64,000 bases of DNA from Streptomyces dioscori (GTDB taxonomy: Bacteria > Actinomycetota > Actinomycetes > Streptomycetales > Streptomycetaceae). This document shows positions 45,489 through 54,474 of this stretch, one piece after another; position 1 is the first letter of the stretch; every line of letters begins with the position of its first letter. The stretch is from the NCBI RefSeq assembly GCF_003024195.1, contig NZ_KZ679060.1:34679-98678 (forward strand), given 5' to 3'. Made by a program: the position numbers and the translations under genes. The notes beneath the pieces were generated by a model that had not been told where the DNA came from, did no database searches, and was given only the letters and a program-made list of their open reading frames with translations.

Positions 45489-47810
45489 GTGGCAGCACTC
45501 GCACGCTGGTGTGTGCAGCACCGTCTCGTCGCCCTACTGCTCTGGCTCACCGCCCTCGGCGGGACCGCCACCGCCGCACTCGTCGCCGGATCCGCGTACT
45601 CGAACGACTACCAGGTGCCGGGCACCGAGTCGGGCCGGGCCGCCGAACTGGTCCAGGACAACTTTCCCGGCCTCGGCGGCGACAGCGACACCGTCGTCTG
45701 GCACTCCACCCCGGGCACGGTCCGCGCCGCCGACGTCGAACAGACCATGACCCGCACCCTCGACCGGATCGCCGGCCTGCCGGGAGTGGCGGCCGTCGTC
45801 AGCCCGTACGAGGGTTCCGGCAGCGAGGGGCCCGGTTCCGGGCGGATCAGCGGCGACGGGCGTACCGCCTACGCCACGGTGACCTTCGACGAGCTGGCCG
45901 AGAACATCGACCCGGGCGAGGCCTCGGCCGTCGTCGCCGCGGCGAAGAGCGCGGAGACCGAGGGGCTGCAGGTCGAGCTGGGCGGCCAGGCCGTCGCCCT
46001 CACCGAGTCCTCCGGCGGACACCTCGCCGAGATCGTCGGCGTGGCCGTCGCCGCGGTGGTCCTCTTCCTCGCCTTCGGCTCCCTCGCCGCCTCGGCGCTG
46101 CCCATCGCGACGGCCCTGGTGAGCGTCGGCACCGCGTACGCGGGGATCGCGCTGCTCGGGCATGTGATGACGGTGGCCGACTTCGCGCCCATGCTCGGCC
46201 TGCTGATCGGGCTGGGCGTCGGCATCGACTACGCGCTGTTCATCGTGACCAGGCACCGCCGCGGTCTCAAGCGCGGGCTCCCGGTCGAGGAGGCCGCCCG
46301 GGACGCGGTGGCCACCACCGGGCGCGCGGTCGTCTTCGCGGGCGCCACCGTCTGCGTCGCCCTGCTGGGGATGCTCATCCTGCGGCTCGGCTTCCTGAAC
46401 GGGGTCGCGATCGCCGCCTCACTCACCGTGGTCCTCACGGTCGCGGCCTCCGTGACCCTGCTGCCCGCGCTGCTCTCCTTCATCGGCATGCGCGCGCTGA
46501 GCCGCCGCGAGCGCCGCCGGCTGGCCGAGCACGGGCCCGAACCGGAGGTCCCCACCGGGTTCGCGGCCCGCTGGTCCGCCTTCGTCGAACGGCATCCCAA
46601 GCTCCTCGGCGGCGTGGCCGTCGCCGTCATGGCGCTGCTCGCGGTGCCGATGTTCTCCCTGCACCTGGGCACCTCCGACCAGGGCAACAATCCGGGGACG
46701 GCCACCACGCGTCAGGCGTACGACCTGATCTCGGAGGGTTTCGGGCCCGGTATGAACGGGCCGCTGACCCTCGTCACGCCCGTCACCGGCGCCCAGGACC
46801 GGCTCGCCCTCGACAACCTCGACGCCACGCTCCGGGAGACCGAGGGCGTCCGGGACGTGACCCCGGTGACGTTCGACGGCGACGGGGACACCGCCTACCT
46901 CGTCGTCGTACCGGAGTCCTCACCGCAGTCCCGGCAGACCAGCGAACTCGTCGACCGGCTCCGTACCGACGTGCTGCCGCGGGCCGGGGCCGGCACCACC
47001 CTCGACGTCCAGGTCGGCGGCATCACCGCCGGATACGACGACTTCGCGGACGTCATCGTCGGGAAACTTCCCCTCTTCGTGGGCGTGGTGATCGGCCTGG
47101 GCTGCCTCCTGCTGCTGTTCGCCTTCCGGTCCGTCGGCATCCCGCTGAAGGCCGCCGCGATGAACGTCGCCGCCGTCGCCGCCTCCTTCGGGGTCGTCGT
47201 CGCGATCTTCCAGTGGGGCTGGGGCAGCGAACTGCTCGGCCTCGGCCGGGCCGGCCCGATCGAGCCCTTCCTGCCCGTGATCATGGTTTCCGTGCTCTTC
47301 GGGCTCTCCATGGACTACCAGGTGTTCCTGGTCGGCCGGATGTACGAGGAGTGGCTGGAGACCGGCGACAACCGCCGGGCCGTCCGCGTGGGCCTCGCGG
47401 AGACGAGCCGGGTGATCAACTCCGCCGCCGTGATCATGATCTCGGTCTTCCTGGCCTTCGTGCTCAGCGGTGACCGCGTGATCGCGATGTTCGGCGTCGG
47501 GCTGGCCGCCGCCGTCGCCCTCGACGCGTTCGTGCTGCGTACGCTCCTGGTGCCCGCCCTCATGCACCTGCTCGGCGGCGCCAACTGGTGGCTGCCCGGC
47601 TGGCTCGACCGGCGCCTGCCGCGGCTCAGTATCGAGCCGCCGGAAATCCGTACCGCCGGTCCGGGCCGCCGTGCGACGATCCCCGGGGCGCGCGGCGACG
47701 CGCCCGTGGATGCGGCGGGTGCGGCGGACGCGGTGGACGCGCCGGCGGACGCACCCGTGGCGGTACTCGTGAAGGAGCGACAGCAGGATGTACGCGATAT
47801 CCCTGGGTGA
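45489..47810 (+). CDS. MMPL/RND-family transporter
   Basis: This 773-residue membrane protein has twelve helices in two blocks: after helix 1 a large outer domain (PGTESGRAAELVQDNFPGL), helices 2-6 (VVLFLAFGSLAASALPIATALVS, GLGVGIDYALFIVTRHRRGL), a second outer domain, and helices 8-12 (VIMVSVLFGLSMDYQVFLVGRMYEE). The paired DY motifs in the fourth and tenth helices carry proton-coupling Asp residues. MMPL proteins export lipids or drugs using proton force. A long Ala/Asp/Pro tail follows. GTG start after GGGAG. It overlaps the acetyltransferase gene by 23 bases. Confidence 0.9.
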   Translation: MAALARWCVQHRLVALLLWLTALGGTATAALVAGSAYSNDYQVPGTESGRAAELVQDNFPGLGGDSDTVVWHSTPGTVRAADVEQTMTRTLDRIAGLPGVAAVVSPYEGSGSEGPGSGRISGDGRTAYATVTFDELAENIDPGEASAVVAAAKSAETEGLQVELGGQAVALTESSGGHLAEIVGVAVAAVVLFLAFGSLAASALPIATALVSVGTAYAGIALLGHVMTVADFAPMLGLLIGLGVGIDYALFIVTRHRRGLKRGLPVEEAARDAVATTGRAVVFAGATVCVALLGMLILRLGFLNGVAIAASLTVVLTVAASVTLLPALLSFIGMRALSRRERRRLAEHGPEPEVPTGFAARWSAFVERHPKLLGGVAVAVMALLAVPMFSLHLGTSDQGNNPGTATTRQAYDLISEGFGPGMNGPLTLVTPVTGAQDRLALDNLDATLRETEGVRDVTPVTFDGDGDTAYLVVVPESSPQSRQTSELVDRLRTDVLPRAGAGTTLDVQVGGITAGYDDFADVIVGKLPLFVGVVIGLGCLLLLFAFRSVGIPLKAAAMNVAAVAASFGVVVAIFQWGWGSELLGLGRAGPIEPFLPVIMVSVLFGLSMDYQVFLVGRMYEEWLETGDNRRAVRVGLAETSRVINSAAVIMISVFLAFVLSGDRVIAMFGVGLAAAVALDAFVLRTLLVPALMHLLGGANWWLPGWLDRRLPRLSIEPPEIRTAGPGRRATIPGARGDAPVDAAGAADAVDAPADAPVAVLVKERQQDVRDIPG

Positions 47811-48378
47811 CGACGGCGCCGAACTGCGGCCTCTGGAGCCGTGGCACGCGGACGAGTTCCTGGCCCATCTCGACCGCGGACGCGAGTTCGTCCAGCAGTA
47901 CATCTCCTTCGGGTCGCGCGTCACGGACGCCGGCTCCGCGCGCGAGCTGCTCCAGTCGTTCGCCGACAAGAAGGCCGCCGACACGGGCAGCCTGCACGGG
48001 GTGTGGCTGGACGGGCGGCTCGTCGGCGGGGTGCTCTTCCGGGTCTTCGACGCCGAGCACGGGGTCTGCGAGGTCGGCTGCTGGCTGGAGCCCGCGGCGG
48101 CGGGCCGCGGGCTGATCACGCGCGCGATCCGCGTCCTCATCGACTGGGCGGTCGACGTACGCGGCATCCACCGCGTGGAGTGGCACGCGGCCACCGCCAA
48201 CGTGCCCAGCCTGAACGTGGCGCGACGGCTCGGCATGAGCCGCGAGGGCGTCCTGCGCGAGAACTGGCCGCACCGGGGCGTACGGCAGGACACGGAGGTG
48301 TGGTCGGTCCTCGCGCGGGAGTGGCGGGCCGCCCGCGCGGCAGCCGCCGAACAAGGGGATCTGCCGACCCGTGCGTGA
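47788..48378 (+). CDS. GNAT-family N-acetyltransferase (RimJ/RimL type)
   Basis: This 196-residue protein has the GNAT fold of ribosomal-protein acetyltransferases: LRPLEPWHADEFLAHL, the acetyl-CoA loop AAGRGLITRAIRVLIDWA, and GIHRVEWHAATANVPSLNVARRLG, then the terminal EGVLRENW. It transfers acetyl from acetyl-CoA to an amine, probably an N-terminal or small-molecule acceptor. It begins inside the end of the MMPL gene, implying coupling. Confidence 0.9.
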   Translation: MYAISLGDDGAELRPLEPWHADEFLAHLDRGREFVQQYISFGSRVTDAGSARELLQSFADKKAADTGSLHGVWLDGRLVGGVLFRVFDAEHGVCEVGCWLEPAAAGRGLITRAIRVLIDWAVDVRGIHRVEWHAATANVPSLNVARRLGMSREGVLRENWPHRGVRQDTEVWSVLAREWRAARAAAAEQGDLPTRA

Positions 48379-48430
48379 GGATCCCGGGATCTTAAAGAAA
48401 TTCTCAGACAGCGTCCGTACGGTGCGGAGC

Positions 48431-49066
48431 ATGGGAACCAAGACAGAGAACGAGGCCGGGATCGAGACCGGCACCGAGGCGCAGGGTGACGAGGCCGTGA
48501 AGCTCGGCAAGAGTGACGAGAAGGGCAGCGGCGGTACGGTCGGCGCGGTCGGAGAGGTCGAGGAGGTCAAGGCCCCCGAGAACGTGGACGAGGACGGTCC
48601 CGCCGGTGAGGGCGACGGCGAGCAGGAGCAGGACGAGCAGGCCGTGGTCGCGGCGGGCACCGGTTCCGGTGTGGGCATGGGCGCCGCCGCGGTCGTCTCC
48701 GCCGGACTGGGCATCGTCTCGCTGACCGGCAGCTGGGTCGGCACGATCGCGCAGGCGCGCGACTCGCTGTACGGCCAGCTGGAGACCGCGCAGGGCTCGG
48801 CCGTCGCCACCCAGATCAAGCAGGTGTACGCCGACTCGTGGAACGCCAACGCCCTGGTCGCCGGCTTCTTCGCGCTGGCCGCGCTGATCGTCGGTGTCGT
48901 GGTGCTGGTGAGGCCGGCGTTCGGCAACCCGGACCGGATCCCCGCGCAGTCCCCGTGGGTCAAGTCCGTGGCCTGGGCGGGTGTCTCGCTCGGCGTCATC
49001 GGCCTGCTGCTGGCCGCGCTCAAGTACTCCGACATCCTCCTCGGCATGCCGACGACCACCGGCTGA
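48431..49066 (+). CDS. three-helix membrane protein with acidic N-terminus
   Basis: The 211-residue protein has a glutamate/aspartate/glycine-rich N-terminal segment (about 1-75) and three membrane helices (GMGAAAVVSAGLGIVSL; ALVAGFFALAALIVGVVVLV; SVAWAGVSLGVIGLLLAALK). No domain is recognised. ATG 48431 has GGAG only four bases before it. A TACGGT about ten bases upstream would also permit a nearly leaderless transcript. Function unknown. Confidence 0.72.
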   Translation: MGTKTENEAGIETGTEAQGDEAVKLGKSDEKGSGGTVGAVGEVEEVKAPENVDEDGPAGEGDGEQEQDEQAVVAAGTGSGVGMGAAAVVSAGLGIVSLTGSWVGTIAQARDSLYGQLETAQGSAVATQIKQVYADSWNANALVAGFFALAALIVGVVVLVRPAFGNPDRIPAQSPWVKSVAWAGVSLGVIGLLLAALKYSDILLGMPTTTG

Positions 49067-49072
49067 CCGACC

Positions 49073-49131
49073 GCCCGTACGCGCGACACCGCATGTCTGC
49101 GCGACACCGCCCGTACGCGCGACACCGCACG
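49073..49131. repeat. short imperfect repeats CGCGACACCGC
   Basis: CGCGACACCGC occurs three times with intervening CGTACG or TCTG. They immediately precede the terminator hairpin at 49136. Confidence 0.55.
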
Positions 49132-49135
49132 TCCT

Positions 49136-49186
49136 GAGGGGCCTTAGTCCCGCCGTGAGCCACTCACGGCGGGACTAAGGCCCCTC
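49136..49186. terminator. 24-bp perfect hairpin
   Basis: Arms at 49136-49159 (GAGGGGCCTTAGTCCCGCCG and GTGAG) and 49163-49186 are fully complementary with the loop CCA. It lies 70 bases after the membrane protein stop. This is an exceptionally strong terminator-like stem, though with no U tract. Confidence 0.85.
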
Positions 49187-49344
49187 GTGCGTTCAAGATG
49201 CGGAACTCTCCCGATGTGGCGCACCCCCCTTGGAGACGAAGGTTGAGGCATCGCGAACGAGCGAAGCCGAAGCCGGCGGTGACTCTCCGCCGGTCACTCC
49301 TCACCGGTCACCACGCACCGGTCACTCTTCCCAAGGGGTACGAG

Positions 49345-49539
49345 ATGTTCGAGTACGAGCTCCAGCAGATCCGTTCCGCGGAGATGATCCGCACCGCCGA
49401 GAACTACCGCATGGCCCGCGAGGCCGCCCGCACCCGCCGTGCCGCCCGCCACGAGGCCGCGCGATCCGACCACGACGACAGCGAGGGGCGGGTGAACGGC
49501 CACCGCACGCGCCGCCCCCGGTTCGCACGCGCCGCATGA
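49345..49539 (+). CDS. small basic conserved protein
   Basis: This 64-residue protein begins MFEYELQQIRSAEMIRTAEN and is rich in Arg and His towards the end (RRAARHEAARSDHDDSEG), which suggests a helical, charged, perhaps nucleic acid-associated protein. AAGGGG lies about seven bases before the ATG. Small proteins with this start precede regulators in other Streptomyces. Function is unknown. Confidence 0.65.
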   Translation: MFEYELQQIRSAEMIRTAENYRMAREAARTRRAARHEAARSDHDDSEGRVNGHRTRRPRFARAA

Positions 49540-49721
49540 ACGCCGGGGCACGGCAGGGCGGCCGCACGGGGGTCGGCCGCCCCGCACGCACCACGGCCAC
49601 GGGCCCGTCCGCCGGCGCGGACGGGCCCGCGGCCGTGGACGGGAGCAAGGCTCCGGCGGTCGTGGCCGTGGGCCGGGGCGGGGCGCCGATAACCAGTGAC
49701 GCCGTGTCCGACCCCTGTGCG

Positions 49722-52700
49722 ATGCTCGGCGCTGTGGAGACCAGGTCCGTCAGTCCGGTCTTCGTCGGTCGGGCCGACGAGCTGGGCGTACTGAACGACG
49801 CGCTCGCCCGTGCCGCCGCGGGCGAGCCACAGGCGCTGCTCCTCGGCGGTGAGGCCGGTGTCGGAAAGACCCGGCTCATCGAGGAGTTCGCGACGGCCGC
49901 CTGCCGCGAGGGCGCCGTCGTGGCCGTCGGCGGCTGCGTCGAGATCGGCGCCGACGGACTGCCCTTCGCCCCCTTCTCCACCGCCCTGCGGGCCCTGCGC
50001 CGCCACCTGCCCGACGCACTGGCCGCCGCCGCCGCGGGCCAGGAGGAGGAACTGGCCAGGCTGCTGCCCGAGTTGGGGGAGACCACCCGTGGGCGGCACG
50101 ACGAGGACGGCATGGCCCGCCTCTTCGAACTCACCGTCCGCCTCCTGGAACGCGTCGCCGCCGACCGCCCCGTCGTCGTCCTCCTGGAGGACCTGCACTG
50201 GGCGGACGCCTCCACCCGCCACCTCCTCGCCTATCTCTTCCGGACCCTGCGCAGCGGCCACCTCCTCGTCGTCGCCACCTACCGCGCCGACGACATCCAC
50301 CGCCGCCACCCCCTGCGCCCGCTGCTCGCCGAACTCGACCGGCTGCGCACCGTCCGCCGCATCGAGCTGCGCCGCTTCACCCGCACCGAAGTCGCCCGCC
50401 AGATCGCCGGAATCCTCGGTCACGAGCCCGACCCGGCCCAGGCCGACGACATCTTCGCCCGCTCCGACGGCAACGCCTTCTTCGTCGAGGAACTGGCCGT
50501 CGCCGCCCTCGACGGCTGCGCCACCGGCCTCACCGACTCCCTGCGCGATCTGCTCCTCGTCCGCGTCGAGAGCCTGCCCGAGAGCTCCCAGCGGGTCGCC
50601 AGGATCGTCGCCGAGGGCGGCTCGACGGTCGAGTACCGGCTGCTCGCCGCCGTCGCCCGGCTCTCCGAGGACGACCTCATCGAGGCGCTGCGCGCCGCCG
50701 TCGGCGCCAACATCCTCCTCGCGACACCCGCCGGCGACGGCTACCGCTTCCGCCACTCCCTGGTGCGCGAGGCCGTCGGCGACGACCTGCTCCCCGGCGA
50801 GCGCTCCCGCCTCAACCGCCGCTACGCGGAAGTCCTGGAGGCCGACCCCTCACTCGTACCGGCAGGCGAGCGCGCCGCCCGGCTGGCCAGCCACTGGTAC
50901 CACGCGCACGACGCCGCGAAGGCCCTGCCCGCCGTCCTCGACGCCTCCGTCGCGGCCCGCCGCCGGCACGCCTACTCGGAGCAGGTACGCCTCCTGGAAC
51001 GGGCGATGGAGCTGTGGGACACGGCCCCCGGGCCCGTACGCGCCGCACTGCGCACCGCCGACTACAGCGAGGCCTACCCGCCCCCACCGCCCGAGGTGCG
51101 CGCCGGGAGCGCCGCCGGCCGCGACCCGGCCACCACCCCGCTGCACTACCTCGACCTCATGGCCGAGGCCGCCGTCGCGGGCCGGCTCTGCGGGGAACGC
51201 AAACGCGCGCTGAAGACAACCAAACGGGCCCTGCACCTCCTGGAGGACGAGCAGGACCCCCTGCGTGCCGCCTGGTTCTGGATCCAGCGCTCCCGGCTCG
51301 TCGAAGGACAGGGCCTCGGTGACGGCTGGCAGGAACTCGGCACCGCGCAGGACCTCGTCCGAGGGCTGCCGCCCTCCGAGGTGCACGCCGACGTCCTCGC
51401 CCACGTCGCCAACTGGCTGATGGTGCACCGGCCCGGCCCGGACGCCCTCCAGGCCGCAGAACGCGCCGTGCAGTACGCCCGGATGGTCGGAGCCCGCGAC
51501 ATCGAGCTGAACGCCCGCCTCACCCTGGGCGGACTCCTGGTCGAGTCCGGTGACATCGGCGCCGGACTCGCCGAGGTGCGCGAGGTCAAGGAACGGGCCA
51601 CGGAACTGGGCGCCGCCTATGTGATGGGCCGCGCCCATGTGAACCTCCCCTCGCATCTGGAAGGCGTCGGCCGCTCCCAGGAAGCCGTCGGCATCCTGGA
51701 GGAAGGCGTCCGGCTCACCCGCAGATACGGCCTCCTGGACACCGAGGCCTGGATCTGGAGCAACCTCGGCGAATCCCTCTTCTCGCTGGGCCGCTGGCCC
51801 GAGGCCGCCGAAGCCGGACACAACTCCGAGCGGGTCGGCCAGAGCGCCAAACCCCGGGGCTTCCGCACCATGCTCCACGCCCGCCTCGAACTGGCCCGGG
51901 GCGACCTGACCACCGCACGCGCCCGACTGGCCGAGGCCCGCGGCCACTTCGGCACCCACGACGCCGTACCCCAGAACGCGCTGCCGCTGACCACCCTCGC
52001 CATCGGCATCGCCGCGGGCGAGGGCCGCCTCCTGGACGCCCGCACGGAACTGGCCGAGGCACTGGACCTCGGCTTCCCGCCGGGCACCCAACGCTACGGC
52101 TGGCCCCTGCTGCTCGCCGCGGCGACCGCGGAGGCCGACGCCCGCGGACTGCCCGCCACCGAACCGGGCCGCACCGAACTCGTCGAGCGCCTGCGCACGA
52201 CCGCCAAGTCCCTCGCCACGAACGTGCCCGTATGGCAGGCGCACGAGCGCTGGGTACGCGTCGAACTGCTGCGTGCCGAGAGCCGGGACACCCCGGACGA
52301 CTGGTCCGAGGTCGTCGCGGCCTTCGAACCGCTGGAGCGCCCGTACGACCTGGCCCGCGTCCGGCACCGGCTCGCGGAGGCCCTCCTGGGCTCCGGCGGC
52401 ACGGACGAGGAGCGGGGCCGCGCCACCGAGCTGCTGCGGCTGGCCCGCGCCGTCGCCGACCACCTCGGCGCACGGCCGCTCACCGACGCCGTCGCCCTGC
52501 TCGCGCAGCGCGCCCGCCTCACCCTCGCCCGCTCGCCCGGACGGACCCCGCTCGCTCCCGCCGACCCGGCCGAGGCGCTCGGTCTCACCAGCCGCGAGCG
52601 TGACGTCCTGCGCCTGGTGGCCGTCGGCCGCACCAACCGCCAGATCGCCGAGGAGCTCTTCATCTCCCCGAAGACGGCCAGCGTCCACGTCTCGAACATC

Positions 52701-52811
52701 CTGGCCAAGCTCGGTGTCTCGGGCCGGGGCGAGGCGGCGGCCGTCGCGCACCGGATGCGGCTGTTCCCGCCGGAGACGGCCGCCGCCCGCCCGACCGGAC
52801 GAGCCGGCTGA
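49722..52811 (+). CDS. large LuxR-family regulator with AAA ATPase domain
   Basis: The 1029-residue protein has a STAND-type ATPase near the N-terminus (FVGRADELGVLN, Walker A GGEAGVGKTR, Walker B VVVLLEDLHWAD), a long helical repeat region (about 440-930) and a LuxR helix-turn-helix at about 955-1015 (LTSRERDVLRLVAVGRTNRQ, then IAEELFISPKTASVHV). LAL-type regulators often activate secondary-metabolite or carbohydrate genes; the target here is unknown. The start is uncertain: ATG 49722 is chosen, with in-frame options at 49704 and 49734. Confidence 0.88.
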   Translation: MLGAVETRSVSPVFVGRADELGVLNDALARAAAGEPQALLLGGEAGVGKTRLIEEFATAACREGAVVAVGGCVEIGADGLPFAPFSTALRALRRHLPDALAAAAAGQEEELARLLPELGETTRGRHDEDGMARLFELTVRLLERVAADRPVVVLLEDLHWADASTRHLLAYLFRTLRSGHLLVVATYRADDIHRRHPLRPLLAELDRLRTVRRIELRRFTRTEVARQIAGILGHEPDPAQADDIFARSDGNAFFVEELAVAALDGCATGLTDSLRDLLLVRVESLPESSQRVARIVAEGGSTVEYRLLAAVARLSEDDLIEALRAAVGANILLATPAGDGYRFRHSLVREAVGDDLLPGERSRLNRRYAEVLEADPSLVPAGERAARLASHWYHAHDAAKALPAVLDASVAARRRHAYSEQVRLLERAMELWDTAPGPVRAALRTADYSEAYPPPPPEVRAGSAAGRDPATTPLHYLDLMAEAAVAGRLCGERKRALKTTKRALHLLEDEQDPLRAAWFWIQRSRLVEGQGLGDGWQELGTAQDLVRGLPPSEVHADVLAHVANWLMVHRPGPDALQAAERAVQYARMVGARDIELNARLTLGGLLVESGDIGAGLAEVREVKERATELGAAYVMGRAHVNLPSHLEGVGRSQEAVGILEEGVRLTRRYGLLDTEAWIWSNLGESLFSLGRWPEAAEAGHNSERVGQSAKPRGFRTMLHARLELARGDLTTARARLAEARGHFGTHDAVPQNALPLTTLAIGIAAGEGRLLDARTELAEALDLGFPPGTQRYGWPLLLAAATAEADARGLPATEPGRTELVERLRTTAKSLATNVPVWQAHERWVRVELLRAESRDTPDDWSEVVAAFEPLERPYDLARVRHRLAEALLGSGGTDEERGRATELLRLARAVADHLGARPLTDAVALLAQRARLTLARSPGRTPLAPADPAEALGLTSRERDVLRLVAVGRTNRQIAEELFISPKTASVHVSNILAKLGVSGRGEAAAVAHRMRLFPPETAAARPTGRAG

Positions 52812-52864
52812 CTTCCACGAGGTGAGGTTTACGCTGTAAGAGACGCCGGGCCGAAGGAGCCGCT

Positions 52865-53119
52865 GTGTTCAACATGATCGAGAATCTCTTCGCACCGGGC
52901 CGCAAGCACACCGACGACGAGAACAAGCGGCTGGAACTGACCCGCGTGGATCTGAACGACGGTGACCCCGGACGCGGCCCCATAGATCTGACCTCGGGCA
53001 AGGTGGTCGTCCGCCCGCCGACCCAGCCCACGGGGGAGCGGGACGAGCGGGACGGGCCGGACGGGTCCGAGAAGCAGGGCGGGCCGGAGGCGCCGGACCA
53101 ACCGGAGACTTCCGCCTAG
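52865..53119 (+). CDS. DUF6191-like small protein
   Basis: The 84-residue protein starts with MFNMIENLFAPGRKHTDDEN followed by KRLELTRVDLNDGDPGRGPI and DLTSGKVVVR, a pattern I recall as DUF6191 in Streptomyces. The C-terminal third is disordered and rich in Gly, Pro and Glu. GTG start after GAAGGAGCC. Function unknown. Confidence 0.75.
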   Translation: MFNMIENLFAPGRKHTDDENKRLELTRVDLNDGDPGRGPIDLTSGKVVVRPPTQPTGERDERDGPDGSEKQGGPEAPDQPETSA

Positions 53120-53159
53120 GCATCTCGCCCCACCTCACTTCGCCCCATTTCACCTAGCC

Positions 53160-54326
53160 CTACTTCACTTCCAGCTCCAGGATCCGGTCGTCCCCGCTGC
53201 CCGGGGTGCCCCTGCCGTCCGTCTCGCTCGTGACCAGCCACAGCTTGCCGCCGCCCGCCGACACCACCGTGCGCAGCCGGCCGTACTTCTCCTCCAGGAA
53301 GGCCTGGGGCTTCGCCGACTCCTCCGTGCCCTTGAGCGGGATGCGCCACAGCCGCTTGCCGCGCAGGCCCGCCATCCAGACGGAGCCCTCCGCGTAGGCG
53401 ATACCGCTGGGAGAGGCCTCGTCGGTGCTCCACTGGTCGATCGGGCTCTCGTACTTCGAGTCGTCGGACCTGCCCTCCACGTCCGGCCAGCCGTAGTTGC
53501 CGCCCGGCTTGATGTGGTTCAGCTCGTCCCAGGTGTCCTGGCCGAACTCCGAGGCGAACAGCCGCTGCTTGGAGTCCCAGGCCAGGCCCTGCACATTGCG
53601 GTGCCCGTAGGAGTAGACGGGCGAGTCGAAGGGATTGCCCGGGGCCGGTTCGCCCTCCGGGGTCAGGCGGAGGATCTTGCCGCCCGTCGACTTCTTGTCC
53701 TGGGCCAGCTCGGTGACATAGGTCTCGCCCGTGCCCACGTACAGCATCTTGTCCGGGCCGAAGGCGATCCGGCCGCCGTTGTGGTTCGTGCCCTTGGGGA
53801 TGCCCCGGAACACCGTGTCGGGGGCGCCCAGCCGCTCACCGGCCGGCCTCTTCGCGTCGTACTGCATGCGCACGATGCGGTTGTCCGAGTCCGAGGTGAA
53901 GTACGCGTAGACCATGTGGTCCGACGCGTACGTCGGGGACAGGGCCAGGCCCATCAGGCCGCCCTCGCCGCCGGGGGCGACCCCGGGCACCGAGCCGACC
54001 TCGGTCTTCTTACCGGTCTTCTCGTCGACCAGGGTGATCGTCCCCTCGTCGCGCGAGGACACCAGGAGGCCGCCCTCCGGCAGGGGCGCCAGGCCCCACG
54101 GTGTCTTGAGGCCCTCGGTGACGGTCCGCACGACCTTCACGGAGCCCTTGGCGGGCGGTGCCTCCTCGGCCGCCCGCTCGGAGGGCGGGGGAGAGGTGCC
54201 GGGCTTCGGAGAGACCCAGGGCGTACTCCCGCCGCCGTCCGAACTCCCCCCGTCGTCCGAGGAGCATCCGGCCGTCAGCAGGAGCGTGGCTGCGGCCAAC
54301 ACGGCCGTCACAGCTCGACGTTGCAC
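53160..54326 (-). CDS. PQQ-dependent sugar dehydrogenase-like lipoprotein
   Basis: The 388-residue protein has a lipoprotein signal (MQRRAVTAVLAAATLLLTAGC, lipidated Cys21). Its six-bladed propeller is of the soluble glucose dehydrogenase/hedgehog-interacting type: LKTPWGLAPLPEGGLLVSSR, then GGEGGLMGLALSP, FRGIPKGTNHNGGRIAFGPD with the conserved His, VYSYGHRNVQGLAWD and EFGQDTWDELNHIKPGGNYG. It probably oxidises a sugar or sugar alcohol outside the cell using PQQ, if supplied. The GTG start follows the family length. Confidence 0.9.
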   Translation of the reverse strand: MQRRAVTAVLAAATLLLTAGCSSDDGGSSDGGGSTPWVSPKPGTSPPPSERAAEEAPPAKGSVKVVRTVTEGLKTPWGLAPLPEGGLLVSSRDEGTITLVDEKTGKKTEVGSVPGVAPGGEGGLMGLALSPTYASDHMVYAYFTSDSDNRIVRMQYDAKRPAGERLGAPDTVFRGIPKGTNHNGGRIAFGPDKMLYVGTGETYVTELAQDKKSTGGKILRLTPEGEPAPGNPFDSPVYSYGHRNVQGLAWDSKQRLFASEFGQDTWDELNHIKPGGNYGWPDVEGRSDDSKYESPIDQWSTDEASPSGIAYAEGSVWMAGLRGKRLWRIPLKGTEESAKPQAFLEEKYGRLRTVVSAGGGKLWLVTSETDGRGTPGSGDDRILELEVK

Positions 54327-54474
54327 GATGCGGGATCCCTTCGACGTGGCAGGTTCTACTTTTCATACACCGCCCGGGTCTCCCGAGTTCCCGATCACGG
54401 ACACCGAATCGCCGGACCCGCGCCCGAACCGGGCGATGCAGGGCCGGAAACGCGGCTCAGCCCCCGAATCCCGC

